Assembly (NCBI GenBank): GCA_037043235.1
Contig: JAWRVZ010000219.1
Location: forward strand, 186,001-250,000
From: Rhodeus uyekii
Lineage: Eukaryota > Chordata > Actinopteri > Cypriniformes > Acheilognathidae
DNA: 64,000 nt
Direction of reading: 5' to 3'
A model generated the notes under the pieces. That model was not told the origin of the DNA and searched no databases. It worked only from the letters and a program-made list of their open reading frames with translations. Made by a program: the position numbers and the translations under genes. Of the stretch, positions 37,083-47,543 are shown piece by piece. Within the stretch, counting starts at the first letter, position 1. Each line of letters opens with the position of its first letter.

Positions 37083-37505
37083 CATTTGGCAGACACTTTT
37101 ATCCAAAGCGACTGTAACGGAGTTAAATGTTCAGGGAGGAAAGGAGGCGGGAACCGGCAGACGTTTAACACAGACTTTAATAATAAAATAAAACATAAAT
37201 CCAAATTAAACATAATGGCGGCAGTCCCTCACGGTCAACTGCCGCACACACAAAACAGACCATAAACTCCAGGCCTCGTCCTCTCTCGCTTTCACTCCTC
37301 CTTTTATGCCTCCGCTCCTCCGTGAGACGAGAGACCGATGGCTCGCAGGTGACGCTCATTATCAATCACGCCACCGGCTCTCGTGACGCTCTCACGGTCC
37401 CTCGACCCCACCCTGCTCGCCACAGCGACTTACATTGCATTCAAGAAACACATCAGTTCTTTCTTTCCCTGGGATCGAAGCCATGGCCTTGACGTTGTAA
37501 ACGTT
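37083..37505 (-). mobile_element. tRNA-headed SINE split by a solo LTR
   Basis: The tail part lies at 37083-37112 and the head part at 37425-37505. The two are separated by an LTR inserted at GCGAC, which is duplicated on both sides. Confidence 0.8.
37113..37424 (-). mobile_element. Solo LTR (Gypsy-like) with 5-base target duplication
   Basis: 312 bases beginning TG and ending CA, flanked by GCGAC at 37108-37112 and 37425-37429. On the minus strand it has a TATA-like ATAAAAGG and a late TTATTAAAG polyadenylation-type signal. Related LTRs are at 39555-40243 and 40909. No internal retroelement sequence is attached, so it is a solo LTR left by recombination. Confidence 0.85.
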
Positions 37506-39554
37506 GTAGACGTTTCTCCGATTTGGAGAAAATGAATGAGGAAAAATAGAAGGATAAATAAAAACAGCTTCAGCAATGTCTGTATAATTAAAATGCCTTA
37601 TCCAGTAGCCTAAAAAAAGCAGACCCGACCTGACCATCTATGCCTGGTTTAGACAAAAGCTTCCACCAGAACTAGAGCTGCATGATTTAAACAAATATCT
37701 TATAACTTATAGCTTGATGTTGTAGAGGTTTATTCATTTGATTCATACAATCTATCTCTAATGCACTGCCATTGAATCTGTGAAAGTTACAGTAAAATTA
37801 TACAGTAAAATGTTTTAAATATACCAACTTACTTTTATAATACACTAACAACCACCTTAAAAGCACAAAAGTAATATTAATGATTACATGATTAATAAAA
37901 GTTCATCACATGTAGCTTTTCCACAAGTTGAGCTATATGCATACAAGGTCCAAACACCTATGTGATCCCTAAAATTAAAATAACACTGCATATAAAGGTT
38001 TATATCCAGTTTGAAATACATAAAATAACTAAAGTGTGTAGCATTTATGAAATTACAGAACTACAAAAATAAAACTAATGACATTGTATTGCTGTTGTGA
38101 CAATGGAAAACATCAAAATATAAAAATATATAAAAAATTATGTAACAAGATTACTTCGATTTTGAAATTTAAGAGGTATACCATTGAAAAAATAAATATA
38201 TAAAAAATATAAAAAATAAAAAAAAATAGTATGGAGTAAGTATACCGTAAAAAAAGTATGTACAATTTTTACAATATTATTAGTATTTTTACAGCCTTTT
38301 ACTATTAAAATTCAGATCATTTTTGAAAGCATGCCTCTATGGATTATAATGGGATCGGTTTCATGGAATTGCAATTCTTCCCACTTCTGCTATTGCCCAA
38401 GTCTATAATCTTCGGCTGGCACTAATAGAGGTCTGCAGGAAACTCCTGCAAGCTTTCTGAATGCCGCAGACCGTGATTACAATTGAAACAGGGATAATTG
38501 AAATGTGTCTGGATAGCAGTTAGGGTAAAACTTATGCCCTCTTTGTTATTCAAGTGTCAAGGTATGGGAAAATTTTTCAATTAAACTGTGTGGATTGTGG
38601 CCAACAAACAGGAGAAGAGTGCAAGGCTAACTACTGGCCTGACACTTGTCTGAGGAGGGAAGATTGATGGCGGCACTTTTAACATTTTAGAAGGTGCTCA
38701 CCCTCTGTTAAAAAGGGAGCACTGAGGGAAATGTCAGCGAATGAAAGCAGTCAGCTCGGAAATCCTCAGTGGAACAACAGCAACATCGATCCGACAAAAT
38801 CAGGAAAACAAGATTGGGTATAGAAAAGCCAAAGACAAACACAAGGGACCCGAAGTCTCTGGATTAAATTGAGGTTCAAATAATAATGCTTTTACAGCCT
38901 TAAACCCTGAGCCACGGACAACACTACAGCTCTGTTCCAAGACCGGCTCTTGTGCAGCAGATCCAAACAGCAAAAGGTCAACTCTCAGCTTGTTCTGGCC
39001 AAGAACAGAAAGAGACAGAAAGAGGGTATGCAGGCATGTCCTTGTAACAAAGAAGTACTCTTCGGCATACTTTATTTATTATTTATATCTTAAAATAATA
39101 TACTTATGTAAAAACTGAATGGACACTTTATTGAAATTAGTTGACCCCATTAATCCTCTAGTACTGTTCGCTTATTGGTCAAAAACTCTAGATTTATTTG
39201 TACTATATTTTAGCATGACAACTGTTTTATTTAACATTTTGTATTTTAAGAGGATTTTATGGTACTAGATTGTATGTGTGCAGTGGTTATAATCTACTTA
39301 TTTACTTTTTGAGTTTCCCACTTTAATACTCTCTGCTCAGGAGCTCAGACTTGAGTATCTTACTGAAGAACACACTTGGCAGATTAGATTTGAGGTGAAA
39401 AACAAGTCAACTTGAAAAAAGTCAAAAACTTATTGAACAGTTAATAAATTGAACAAAAATAATCGAACAGTTAGGGAGGGGTAAGTAGGACATAAGCACA
39501 TATTTATATGTAGTTCTATAATGACATCTTTGGTTGAAGAGAACTGATGGACAT
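37506..39554. other. No recognised gene
   Basis: Very AT-rich from 37750 to 38300, then more balanced sequence (38330-39020) without repeat signatures. Confidence 0.5.
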
Positions 39555-40243
39555 TGTGCCGAGGGACGTGAGAGAACGTCACGAGGCCGGTGGTGTGACT
39601 GATAATGAGCGTAACCTGCGCGCTGCACCGGCCTCATTTGAGCCCGCGGCGGTGGTGCTGGAGTGGAGAACAATCAAGTGGGACAGAGAGCTTGAGGCCA
39701 TATTCCTGGGACGAGGTTGGGTCGATGTCGTCCGTGTGGGAACGTGGGAGTTTGCCTGATTGCCGGAGTCTGCTGCCATCTGCCCTCGGAAAGTGGAGAA
39801 TTCGCCTGTCGCCATGAGGCATGCCTTGTTCGGGATCTGCACCAAGAATTGGCCTTCTCCTTCTCTCCCTGCGAGCCCCTCATGTGGTGCGCTGCGCAGG
39901 TGATGCTCATTAAAAATCACGAGCTGCTCACCAGCGATGGGGATGTTTGGCGAACCGCGCATGATTGGTAATGAGCATTACCTGCATGCCGCACCAGCCT
40001 CATATCTCACGGAGGAGTGGAGGTGTAAAAGGAGGAGCGAACAGAGTGAATGACAAGAGAGGACCAGGCCTGGAATTTATGTTGTGTTTTGTGTTTGTGT
40101 GGGTGGCAGGCAGTCATCCGTGAAGAACTGCTGCTTTATTACAGTACTTTTATTTAGTATTTGTTGTTTTATTTGATTATTAAAGTTATTAAATGTTTGC
40201 CAGTACCCGTGTCATTCCTTCCCGAACTGAGAACTCTGTGGCA
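39555..40243 (+). mobile_element. Related LTR, enlarged by internal duplication
   Basis: It starts TGTGCCGAGGGACGTGAGAG and ends TCTGTGGCA, with near-matching flanks GACAT and GATAT. The segment ATAATGAGCGTAACCTGCGC recurs in changed form at about 39969 (GTAATGAGCATTACCTGCAT), which explains its 689-base length against 312 for the other copy. TGTAAAAGG serves as a TATA-like box near 40024. Confidence 0.7.
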
Positions 40244-40282
40244 GATATTTACCCACATTCCTGATAAATATACTTTAAATGG

Positions 40283-40455
40283 ACATTTATGCATTTTGCT
40301 AGCGCTTTTATCTAATGTGACTTACATTGCATTCAAGGTACAAATTGACATTCTATTTGCTTCTTGATTTCCCTGGGAACTAAACCCATGACCTTGCTGT
40401 TGCAATTGCTACTCTCTAATGTTTGCTGTTTGAACTACAGGAAAGCCATGGTTTA
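40283..40455 (-). mobile_element. tRNA-headed SINE, diverged
   Basis: Minus strand: CCTGTAGTTCAAACAGC as decayed box A, then GGGTTTAGTTCCC as decayed box B. The tail complement is CTTTTATCTAATGTGACTTA. Confidence 0.65.
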
Positions 40456-40908
40456 TTTCTATGGGGGCATGCATTTAAAGCATGACAAATGTTATTAAAA
40501 CAATAATTTAAAATGTATTTTACACTACAAAGTGAACAAAGTACAAATTGTGTGAAATAGTTTGTATCTATGAGCAGAAGAATATTGTAAATACTGCATG
40601 CAAAGAAGTGTATATGGACCAGTATACTCTGATATACTGCAGAATTTTGAAAGTATCCATGAGTATTACTGACAAAATTTGGGAAAAACCACGGCTTTGT
40701 ATGCTGCAAAAATAATGACAATTCTGAAGAATGATTATTATTGTGGGATATATATTAAGTGTTATTTTTTTTACTATATGTAGTTTATAATTATTCATGT
40801 ATTAATACCCTTCATCATTTTTAACTAAACAAAACTATTAAACAGCGCTGTTATGGTCCAGGAGAAGATGTACATGTAATAACATTGACTTTTTTTTTAG
40901 AACAATGA

Positions 40909-41125
40909 TGTAACAGTTCTTTGTTCAGGGAGGAATGCGGCGAGAACATTTAACAGCCTTTAATGTGAAATAAAACAAACAAAAACTAAACGTATTGGCG
41001 GCAGTCTCTCACGAACGACTGCTGCCCACACAAACACAGTACACAACCTAAAGTCCAAGCCTGGTCCTCTCTCGTCCTTCACTGTCGTCGCTCCTCCTTT
41101 AATGCCTCCGCTCCCTGGAATGGGG
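40909..41125 (-). mobile_element. Partial LTR of the same family
   Basis: TGTAACAGTTCTTTGTTCAG, then CTAAACGTATTGGCGGCAGT and CTCCTTTAATGCCTCCGCTC match the minus-oriented LTR at 37113. It breaks off at a G-run near 41120. Confidence 0.7.
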
Positions 41126-41232
41126 GGGGGGGGGGGGTGTTGGGGTGTGCGGCGCGATGTCTCTGTCCTCCAAACGCGAAAGTAACGCGCTTGCGGCGGC
41201 GCGATCTGCCTGTCCTCCGAACGCGGAAGTAT
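41120..41232. repeat. G-run and GC-rich direct repeat
   Basis: A poly-G tract of about 16 is followed by a GC-rich stretch in which CTGTCCTCC(A/G)AACGCG(A/G)AAGTA occurs twice (about 41163 and 41211). It is a marked GC island in AT-rich sequence. No gene is seen. Confidence 0.7.
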
Positions 41233-41753
41233 CTGTCGACGGGTTCCCGACCCCTGATTTAAATAATGTCCTGGGACCTTTTATTATTAGATTTATCAGG
41301 CTCACTTATCACATGTTGCTAAGCTAACCACGTTACATGCACAAATACACATACATGTTCAGTTTTCTATGCATGCTACTTTTAACAATATTCTGCAGTA
41401 TAAAAAAATAAAATAAAATATATTTTTGCAAGTGCCTTCTTCAAGATGGACGTGTGAATTTGGCAAAATCAAGGTATCTTAAGAATGAAGCGTACTTTTC
41501 CATAAATTATTTGGATTACTTTTTGCATCACACAAGCCTCTTAAATCTAAAGTAATTTCAAAAGGTCAAGAGTAAAAATTTTAAACCAGCAACAACTCTA
41601 GCACAAAACTAGATCACATTCATTATAATTAACAGATCGTTGAACACCAATGCAGTCCCTCACTGTCAGAGAAGTTCACCGATCCCCTGCCTGAGCGGCA
41701 GTAACAGCTCTGTTTTGGAGGAAAATGTGTAATTGTGTTTCTGTAACAGGGCT

Positions 41754-42035
41754 ACGGCGCAGAGGTGCTGTTTACAAGCATTTGGCGACCTGAACTACAT
41801 TCTCAAGACAGATAAGAGATATACAGACTATAAGACCAGGGACAAGTGCATGATCCAGCATCAGTCTCCTCTCAGCACAACACTCATTAAACAGCCACAA
41901 ATCAATAGCAATGGCTTCTGGAGGTTTGGCTGGAGACCAGGGTCACTCTGCGTGTCAGGGGCAGTCGTCTTCAATTACCTTCTCTTTACTTCATTCATGT
42001 TATATGTCATCTTCGATATCCCACTCTCAAAGTAA
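41754..42035 (+). CDS. Weak candidate exon, unknown protein
   Basis: An open frame follows an acceptor-like GTTTCTGTAACAG (ending 41751) and ends with a hydrophobic segment (VVFNYLLFTSFMLYVIF) before a stop. I do not recognise the protein and see no partner exon nearby. Chance is a realistic alternative. Confidence 0.15.
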   Translation, partial: TAQRCCLQAFGDLNYILKTDKRYTDYKTRDKCMIQHQSPLSTTLIKQPQINSNGFWRFGWRPGSLCVSGAVVFNYLLFTSFMLYVIFDIPLSK

Positions 42036-42617
42036 CAGTGCTCTATTTTTTACTTCACAGTTAGCCTACTATTAGTATAATGCCAAGTGATAACACCTTT
42101 AATAATATGCTTTACAATGCAAAGTTTATGCTGCAGTGTCATAGTACTGTCAAAGACTCAAGTCCATCTCAGAGCCTGGGCAAGAACTCAAGTTTGTCTC
42201 ATTTCTGACTCATTTCAACATGTTTTTTATGACTAGTCAAGGACCAGCTCATTCGAGTCCAAGTCAAGGCCAAATCCAAATGCTTATGATCTTGGATTCG
42301 AATTTGAATCCAGTGTTGTATGGTCTGAATTAACACTGTTATGCACATTCATATAGTACATGTATGTTGTGTTTAGATACATAGAAACAAATGGCAAAAA
42401 ATATATATATCAGTGTTTTAGTAGACTAATAATGTATTTAAAAAAATTTTTTTATATATGTATATATATATATATATAAATATATCTTAGTGATTTAATT
42501 GATATATTTTGAACACTTTGGTAGGTTTAAAAAAAAATATATATTAATATGTTTAGTTTTCTAAATATATTGAATATACTTTACAAATATAATTTTATAT
42601 AATTTTGAAACTAAAAT

Positions 42618-42682
<65 letters not shown>
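42618..42682. repeat. CT then AT dinucleotide microsatellite
   Basis: About 16 CT units pass directly into about 15 AT units. A further AT array is at 42868-42897. Confidence 0.97.
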
Positions 42683-42684
<2 letters not shown>

Positions 42685-42690
42685 TACGAT

Positions 42691-42727
42691 AGCCTACGAA
42701 AGTATATTTTGAATACTTTCGTAGGCT
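42691..42727. repeat. Perfect 15-base hairpin beside AT microsatellites
   Basis: AGCCTACGAAAGTAT, loop ATTTTGA, ATACTTTCGTAGGCT. A diverged version of the loop and right arm (ATTTTGAACACTTTGGTAGG) lies at 42506-42525. Confidence 0.95.
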
Positions 42728-42862
42728 TCAAAATAATATGTATATATGTATATATAGTTTCAGTTATCTGTAAAATACACTTTAAACAATGCTATTAACA
42801 TAAGATAAGAGATGTGTGTTTCAATCATATTTTTCCTATTAAATCAATCAATGTGTATATAT

Positions 42863-42900
<38 letters not shown>

Positions 42901-43999
42901 TATAATGATGACACTATATCCTAAACCAAAACTAATACCATGTCTTTTAATGGGAATTCACAAGGACACACAGATCTTTCTGTTGTACCTACATGTTCAG
43001 ATGTACTCCAAAAGCACAAGCATCCTTCAGCTGATGAGTTTATGGAAATGTCACTATGTAAATCAGTCTGCAGCTCTCATTGCTGTATGGAGATGAGAGA
43101 ACAACAAATTGTAGCACAAGTGAACTGGCAGATGCCATAAGAGAAGACTTCATTATCATAACGTATACATTATCTTTCCAGATTATTCACAAAGAGTGTA
43201 AAAGAGTGCAGTCACCATAGGATGAAGATTAGGGCCTACCTGAAAAACTTCATCCCCACAGCAAATTGACATTGTATACTAAGTATTTGGTTAGGTCTCA
43301 TATTTTTTCTTGAGACATGCAAACCCTCTGAAACAGAAGACCAGTCCAAACCTGATTCATGATGAAATCTGCCACACTCTCATCTCTGGTTTTGGCTTGA
43401 ATCACTGACTGAAATTAGTCATGTGCCTCCATCTAGTGGAGAACACAATTAAGAGCACTTCAGCAACAAAATGACTAATTCACTCAAAACCAAGCATATA
43501 TTTTAGTGACAAGAACACTAATTTCTTCCTAGATTGTTAGAAATATTTTGGGCAAAAAATCTAAATTTTTAACCTTTACATTTTGTATAGTTATATTTAT
43601 AAAGAAGAAGTTATATTTCATTATTATTTATCATTTCATGTTAAGGCAGTGTTGAAATGTGCTGTTGTGTTATATGGATTTTGTAATAATGTATGCAAAT
43701 AATATTAAATATCCTCATAATTTTGAATCAAAAAAATTTAATAACTATGTGGGCCTTTTGTAAAAGATTACCTCTAGAAATCCCTAGTTATTTCCTTCAT
43801 CTGAAACACAAAGTTTGAGTCCCAAACCATACCATCCTTCTTTTTTAGAAGTGAAAGTTGTCAAATAGGTTTATACAACTGATAAAAAAAAACATCTTAA
43901 ATTTAGTTTGACAATTTTTATTGCATTAATTATTACAATCATGTCCAGATCCATGTCAGGGAGATGTATATATAAGTGTTACTGTTACATGCATGGAGG
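42901..43999. other. No recognised feature
   Basis: AT-rich. Frames are short and unsupported. Confidence 0.5.
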
Positions 44000-44004
44000 G
44001 TGGG

Positions 44005-44351
44005 TGTCACAGTCTGGTCCCTATCCTCCTGTTTTGTCCCTCATGTGTTGCCGTAGCTGTCTTATTTTGATTACCCATTTAGTTCGCCACCTGTTTGTTA
44101 TTTCCTAGTGTATTTAATCCTCCTGTTCCATCATGTCTTTGTCAGTCTTTGAATGAATGTTATTCTATGTTGCTGTGTGACATTCCCAGTGTGTGGACGT
44201 TCTCTGAGTTTTGCACCCTCGCGTGCCCTTTTGTTTGTAAAGCCGTTAATAAAGTGTTTTGTTTCGTATTCCTGTTTCCGGGTTTCTCTCCGCGTCGCAC
44301 ACTCGCGCTGCGGACGCGCAAAAAGGAACTGCTGCAGCAGCGTTGATAACA
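44005..44351 (+). mobile_element. Solo LTR with GTGGG target duplication
   Basis: 347 bases beginning TGTCACAG and ending GATAACA, flanked by GTGGG at 44000-44004 and 44352-44356. It has a TATA-like GTATTTAA near 44109 and AATAAA at 44248. No internal coding sequence is attached. Confidence 0.85.
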
Positions 44352-44393
44352 GTGGGGGTGTGCTGTGGAGAAGTGTATAATCTCCGACTTTAC

Positions 44394-45327
44394 TACAGTA
44401 ATACCTCGGTTTACGAGTTTAATTTGTTCCAAGAGCGAGCTTGTAAACCAAAATGCTCGTACACCAAAACAATTTTCCCCGTAAGAATGCACTAAAAATC
44501 AATTAAATCATTCCACACGACCATAAATGCACATTTTAAGTATTTTTTTTTTTTGCGTTTTACCCTATTAATTACAGTCAAAATTATAACCATTAAGAAC
44601 TCATAGAAATACTAATTAATAATTGACAATTAAACTATAAAAAATACTTGACGATTTACTTTCATGCACTTCAGCTTTCAGCAGTGGAGGAGAGGAGAGG
44701 GGGGAGTGGGTAAACCAAGGATTCAAGTGCAAATGAGTGAATTTATTATAATAGTGCAGAAAACAAACAAAGTGATAATCCAGAGGTGTATCACACACAG
44801 GAGCCGTGGTGGCGAACGAATGCACGGGAGCCACGAACGGAGGACTAGACAAGACAAGAGTGGAGAGAAGTGAACTAAATAGGCAGATGAAATGAGAATC
44901 AGGTGTGTCTCTCTCTCACACACACACACAGGCAGAACTAGGAGACATAGAATTCATGAACCGTGACAGTTACTGCTTAAAGGTGTATATTTCACTACTT
45001 GAACAATAGCGATCACAATTAATTAATGTTACAACAGGAGGTAAAACTGCTGTAAATCATTTATAAAAGTATCACTGTGGTGAATGATGAAGCAAACCAA
45101 GCAAAGCTGAGAGAATGAATGAATTAAGGGGTGATAAAGGGGTTGGAACCGCGTGAGTGTGTTATGAGAGGCTGTGTTTAGGATATTTCCTGTAAAAATG
45201 CGCGTGACCATGCTGAGCGTTAGGACTTTTTCCACACAAAACTGCGCGTGGGTGAGGGAAAAAAATTCTCGTACACGATACACATTGCTCGTATACCAAG
45301 TCGCTCGTAAACCGAGGTATTATTGTA
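44394..45327 (-). mobile_element. Tigger/pogo-like non-autonomous element, second copy
   Basis: Same family as 58560-60244: ATACCTCGGTTTACGAG at the left and its complement at the right, with TA at the borders. Internal similarity covers both flanks, for example CTGAGCGTTAGGACTTTTTC. No coding region is recognised. The strand is arbitrary. Confidence 0.8.
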
Positions 45328-45612
45328 TATCAATATTTTGCTTTGATTTCCTTTGTTGTTATTGTGGCTGCTGTAACAACAGTGAAAATGGCAGAAATTA
45401 TAAACCAAGTACCAAAAAAATGTCCGGAGTACAAAATTAAATCAAGTGTTTTGCCCCGTAGGATAGGGAAAACGTCTCGAGTTACGAATGTAACCCTGGT
45501 TCCCTGAGGGGAATGAGACGCTGCATCAAAGCGCTAGGGGAAGTAGCCTTGCTTCGGTCACGTGAAGATCTGTGCTACCAATGAGAGACGAACGCGTGTG
45601 AATGAGTCACCG

Positions 45613-45650
45613 CCGGCACGTGCCGGTGACGTCATGAGGAAGAGCATAAA
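45613..45650 (+). promoter_or_regulatory. E-box palindrome and CRE in DIRS B left end
   Basis: A 14-base perfect palindrome CCGGCACGTGCCGG (45613-45626, containing the E-box CACGTG) is followed at once by a perfect TGACGTCA (45627-45634) and then CATAAA (45645-45650). The inverted copy at the right end keeps CRE and E-box (47409-47430). Confidence 0.55.
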
Positions 45651-45870
45651 GCGCATCCGAAACCCGGACGCACCAGCAAGAATGTCTGGAGCGGGCATGG
45701 AGGCGCAAGGAGCTGAGGCAAAGACGCAGCGTCTCGTTCCCCTCAGGGAACCAGGGTTACATTCCTAACCCGAGACGTTCCCTTTCAGGGCACTCGAGCT
45801 GCGTCAAAGCGCTAGGGGAACGCTATACCAACGCCACCTCAGCAACGCCGGCATCCGGGTGTGTCCCATT

Positions 45871-46640
45871 TCACTGAGAGAGTACCCTGGTTCCTGGGGC
45901 GGCATCGAGGTCCAATTGGTAAAACCTCATGAATGTGTGCGGCGAGGAACAGCCAGCCGCAGCACATACATCAGACAAGGAGACTCCAGAGAGGAGAGCC
46001 TTGGATGCCGCCATGCTCCGAGTGGAGTGGGCCCGGACCCTCAAAGGAGAAGCATGTCTGGCCGACTCGTAGGCTAGACAGATAGCCTCGACTGTCCACC
46101 TGCTTAGGGTTTGCTTGGAAGCTGGAGCCCCCTCAGAAGCCCCAAATTTGGTCTGACTTACGCCAAGTGGCAGTCTTGAGAACGTAAGCGTCCAGTGCTC
46201 GCACTGGACAGACCTTGTTCTTGTGCTCCTGCTCATGATCGTCAAATGGGGAAGGGCAGAAGGCCTGCAGCGTGATCGACCTAGCCACATTGGTGGGAAC
46301 CTTGGGGACATAGTCTGGCCTCGGGTGGAGAAAGGCTTTCGCCATCCCGGGCGCAAACTCGAGGCATGAGGGAGCTACCGAGAGGGACTGAAGATCCCCG
46401 ACCCTCTTAAGCGAGGTGATGGCCAGCAAAAGAAGGGTCTTAAGGGAACTCCAGCACTTTGACAACCTGACAGGTTACTGGGTTCACCTGCCTTTCACTA
46501 CACCAGGACGTGAAGAGTTTCCACTTCAAGGCATAGAGTTTCCTCGTAGAGGGAGCTCTGAACTGAAGGATGGTCTCCACAACCTCGGCTGAGAGACCAG
46601 ATTCTATTAGCTGGACCCCTTCAGGGGCCAGACCCACAGC
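45871..46640 (-). pseudogene. DIRS B tyrosine recombinase, frameshifted but with catalytic residues visible
   Basis: Reads as three overlapping minus-strand frames. The N-terminal part holds RAPSTRKLYALKWKLFTSWC. A middle frame has ITSLKRVGDLQ, whose arginine (46390-46418) fits the first catalytic Arg. The last frame has RAHSTRSMAA (HxxR, 46006-46035) and FMRFYQLD with the candidate nucleophile tyrosine (45909-45937). The sequence between VKVLEF and LKTLLLLAITS is shorter than in element D, pointing to an internal deletion. At least one frameshift near 46140 prevents a single product. Confidence 0.75.
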
Positions 46641-46827
46641 TTCAATAGCTCTGGTTGCGGGTAAAGAATGCAACCCTCCGCCTGGGACAGAAGGTCCCTC
46701 CTGACCGGAATCTCCCAAGGGACTCCGTCGAGGAGGGACACGATGTCCACAAACTATATTCTGGAAGGCCAGTGGGGGGCCAGTAGCGTGAGATGGACCT
46801 TGTCCCAGCGAATCTTGGCCAGAACTC

Positions 46828-47112
46828 TCAATCAATCTCCAGACGAGAGACCGCTCGCGCCACAACCTCAACTAACTCCTCAAATGCCGGCGAGGAGGGT
46901 GGCGAAACCTCCTCGACCGGGTCAACACTAGCTAGATCCATCTCACTTCCTGAACTTGATAGAGCTAGTGTTGGAGTCACAGCACAAACATATCTTGGGG
47001 AGTGTTCGTGACTGGGACCGGCTTGATCTCGTGAGGGCTGAGGTAAGGGAGGACCCACCCCAGCTGCCTCAGCGAGATCCATTTGTGATCCCCTGGACTG
47101 AGAGCGCCGCAA
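46828..47112 (-). pseudogene. DIRS B gag-like C-terminal fragment
   Basis: A minus-strand reading with an acidic, serine-rich stretch ending FEELVEVVARAVSRLEID. I read this as the end of a DIRS gag-like protein, by position and by its place before the enzymatic region. The next element sequence is already the recombinase side. Confidence 0.45.
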
Positions 47113-47543
47113 AGCCTCGGCTGCTACATGCAGAGAGCATGTAAGGAGAACTTCTCGCAGTCCTTACAGCCGGCATTCTCCACTCCCAAACAGATAATAC
47201 ACATAACGTGTATCCTTGCCCGTTATAAAACGTGGACGAGGATAAACACATGGTCTGAAACTCTGTTCATTCGCCACACTTTTCACACTCATATTCCCTG
47301 ATTTTTAAACTATCTTAGTCTCAAAATCACTCTCACACAGACACAGCACGCTGAAGACATTCAGAGCTGGCGCTTCCGGGTTTTGGAAGCGCTTTATGCT
47401 CTTCCTCATGACGTCACCGGCACGTGCCGGCGGTGACGCATTCACACGCATTCGTCTCTCATTGGTTGCACAGATCTTCACGTGACCGAAGCAAGGCTAC
47501 TTCCCCTAGCGCTTTGACGCAGCTCGAGTTCCCTGAAAAGGAC

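Larger units (their letters stand above)
45471..47543 (-). mobile_element. DIRS-type retroelement B (gag plus recombinase remnant)
   Basis: Inverted terminal repeats of about 170 bases (45500-45670 against 47370-47543) and a circle-junction region at 45724-45812. It belongs to a different subfamily from A and C: the tag is CAAAGCGCTAGGGGAA. Minus-strand coding holds a short gag-like end and most of a tyrosine recombinase. Reverse transcriptase and RNase H are missing. It sits about 1.2 kb upstream of the NLR start codon, transcribed away from the gene. Confidence 0.83.

Noticed and set aside
42616..43096. Frames with Tyr-Ile and Leu-Ser runs
   Set aside because: They come from CT and AT microsatellites.
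44160..44492. Minus-strand frame of 110 residues
   Set aside because: It spans the end of a solo LTR and the start of a Tigger element.
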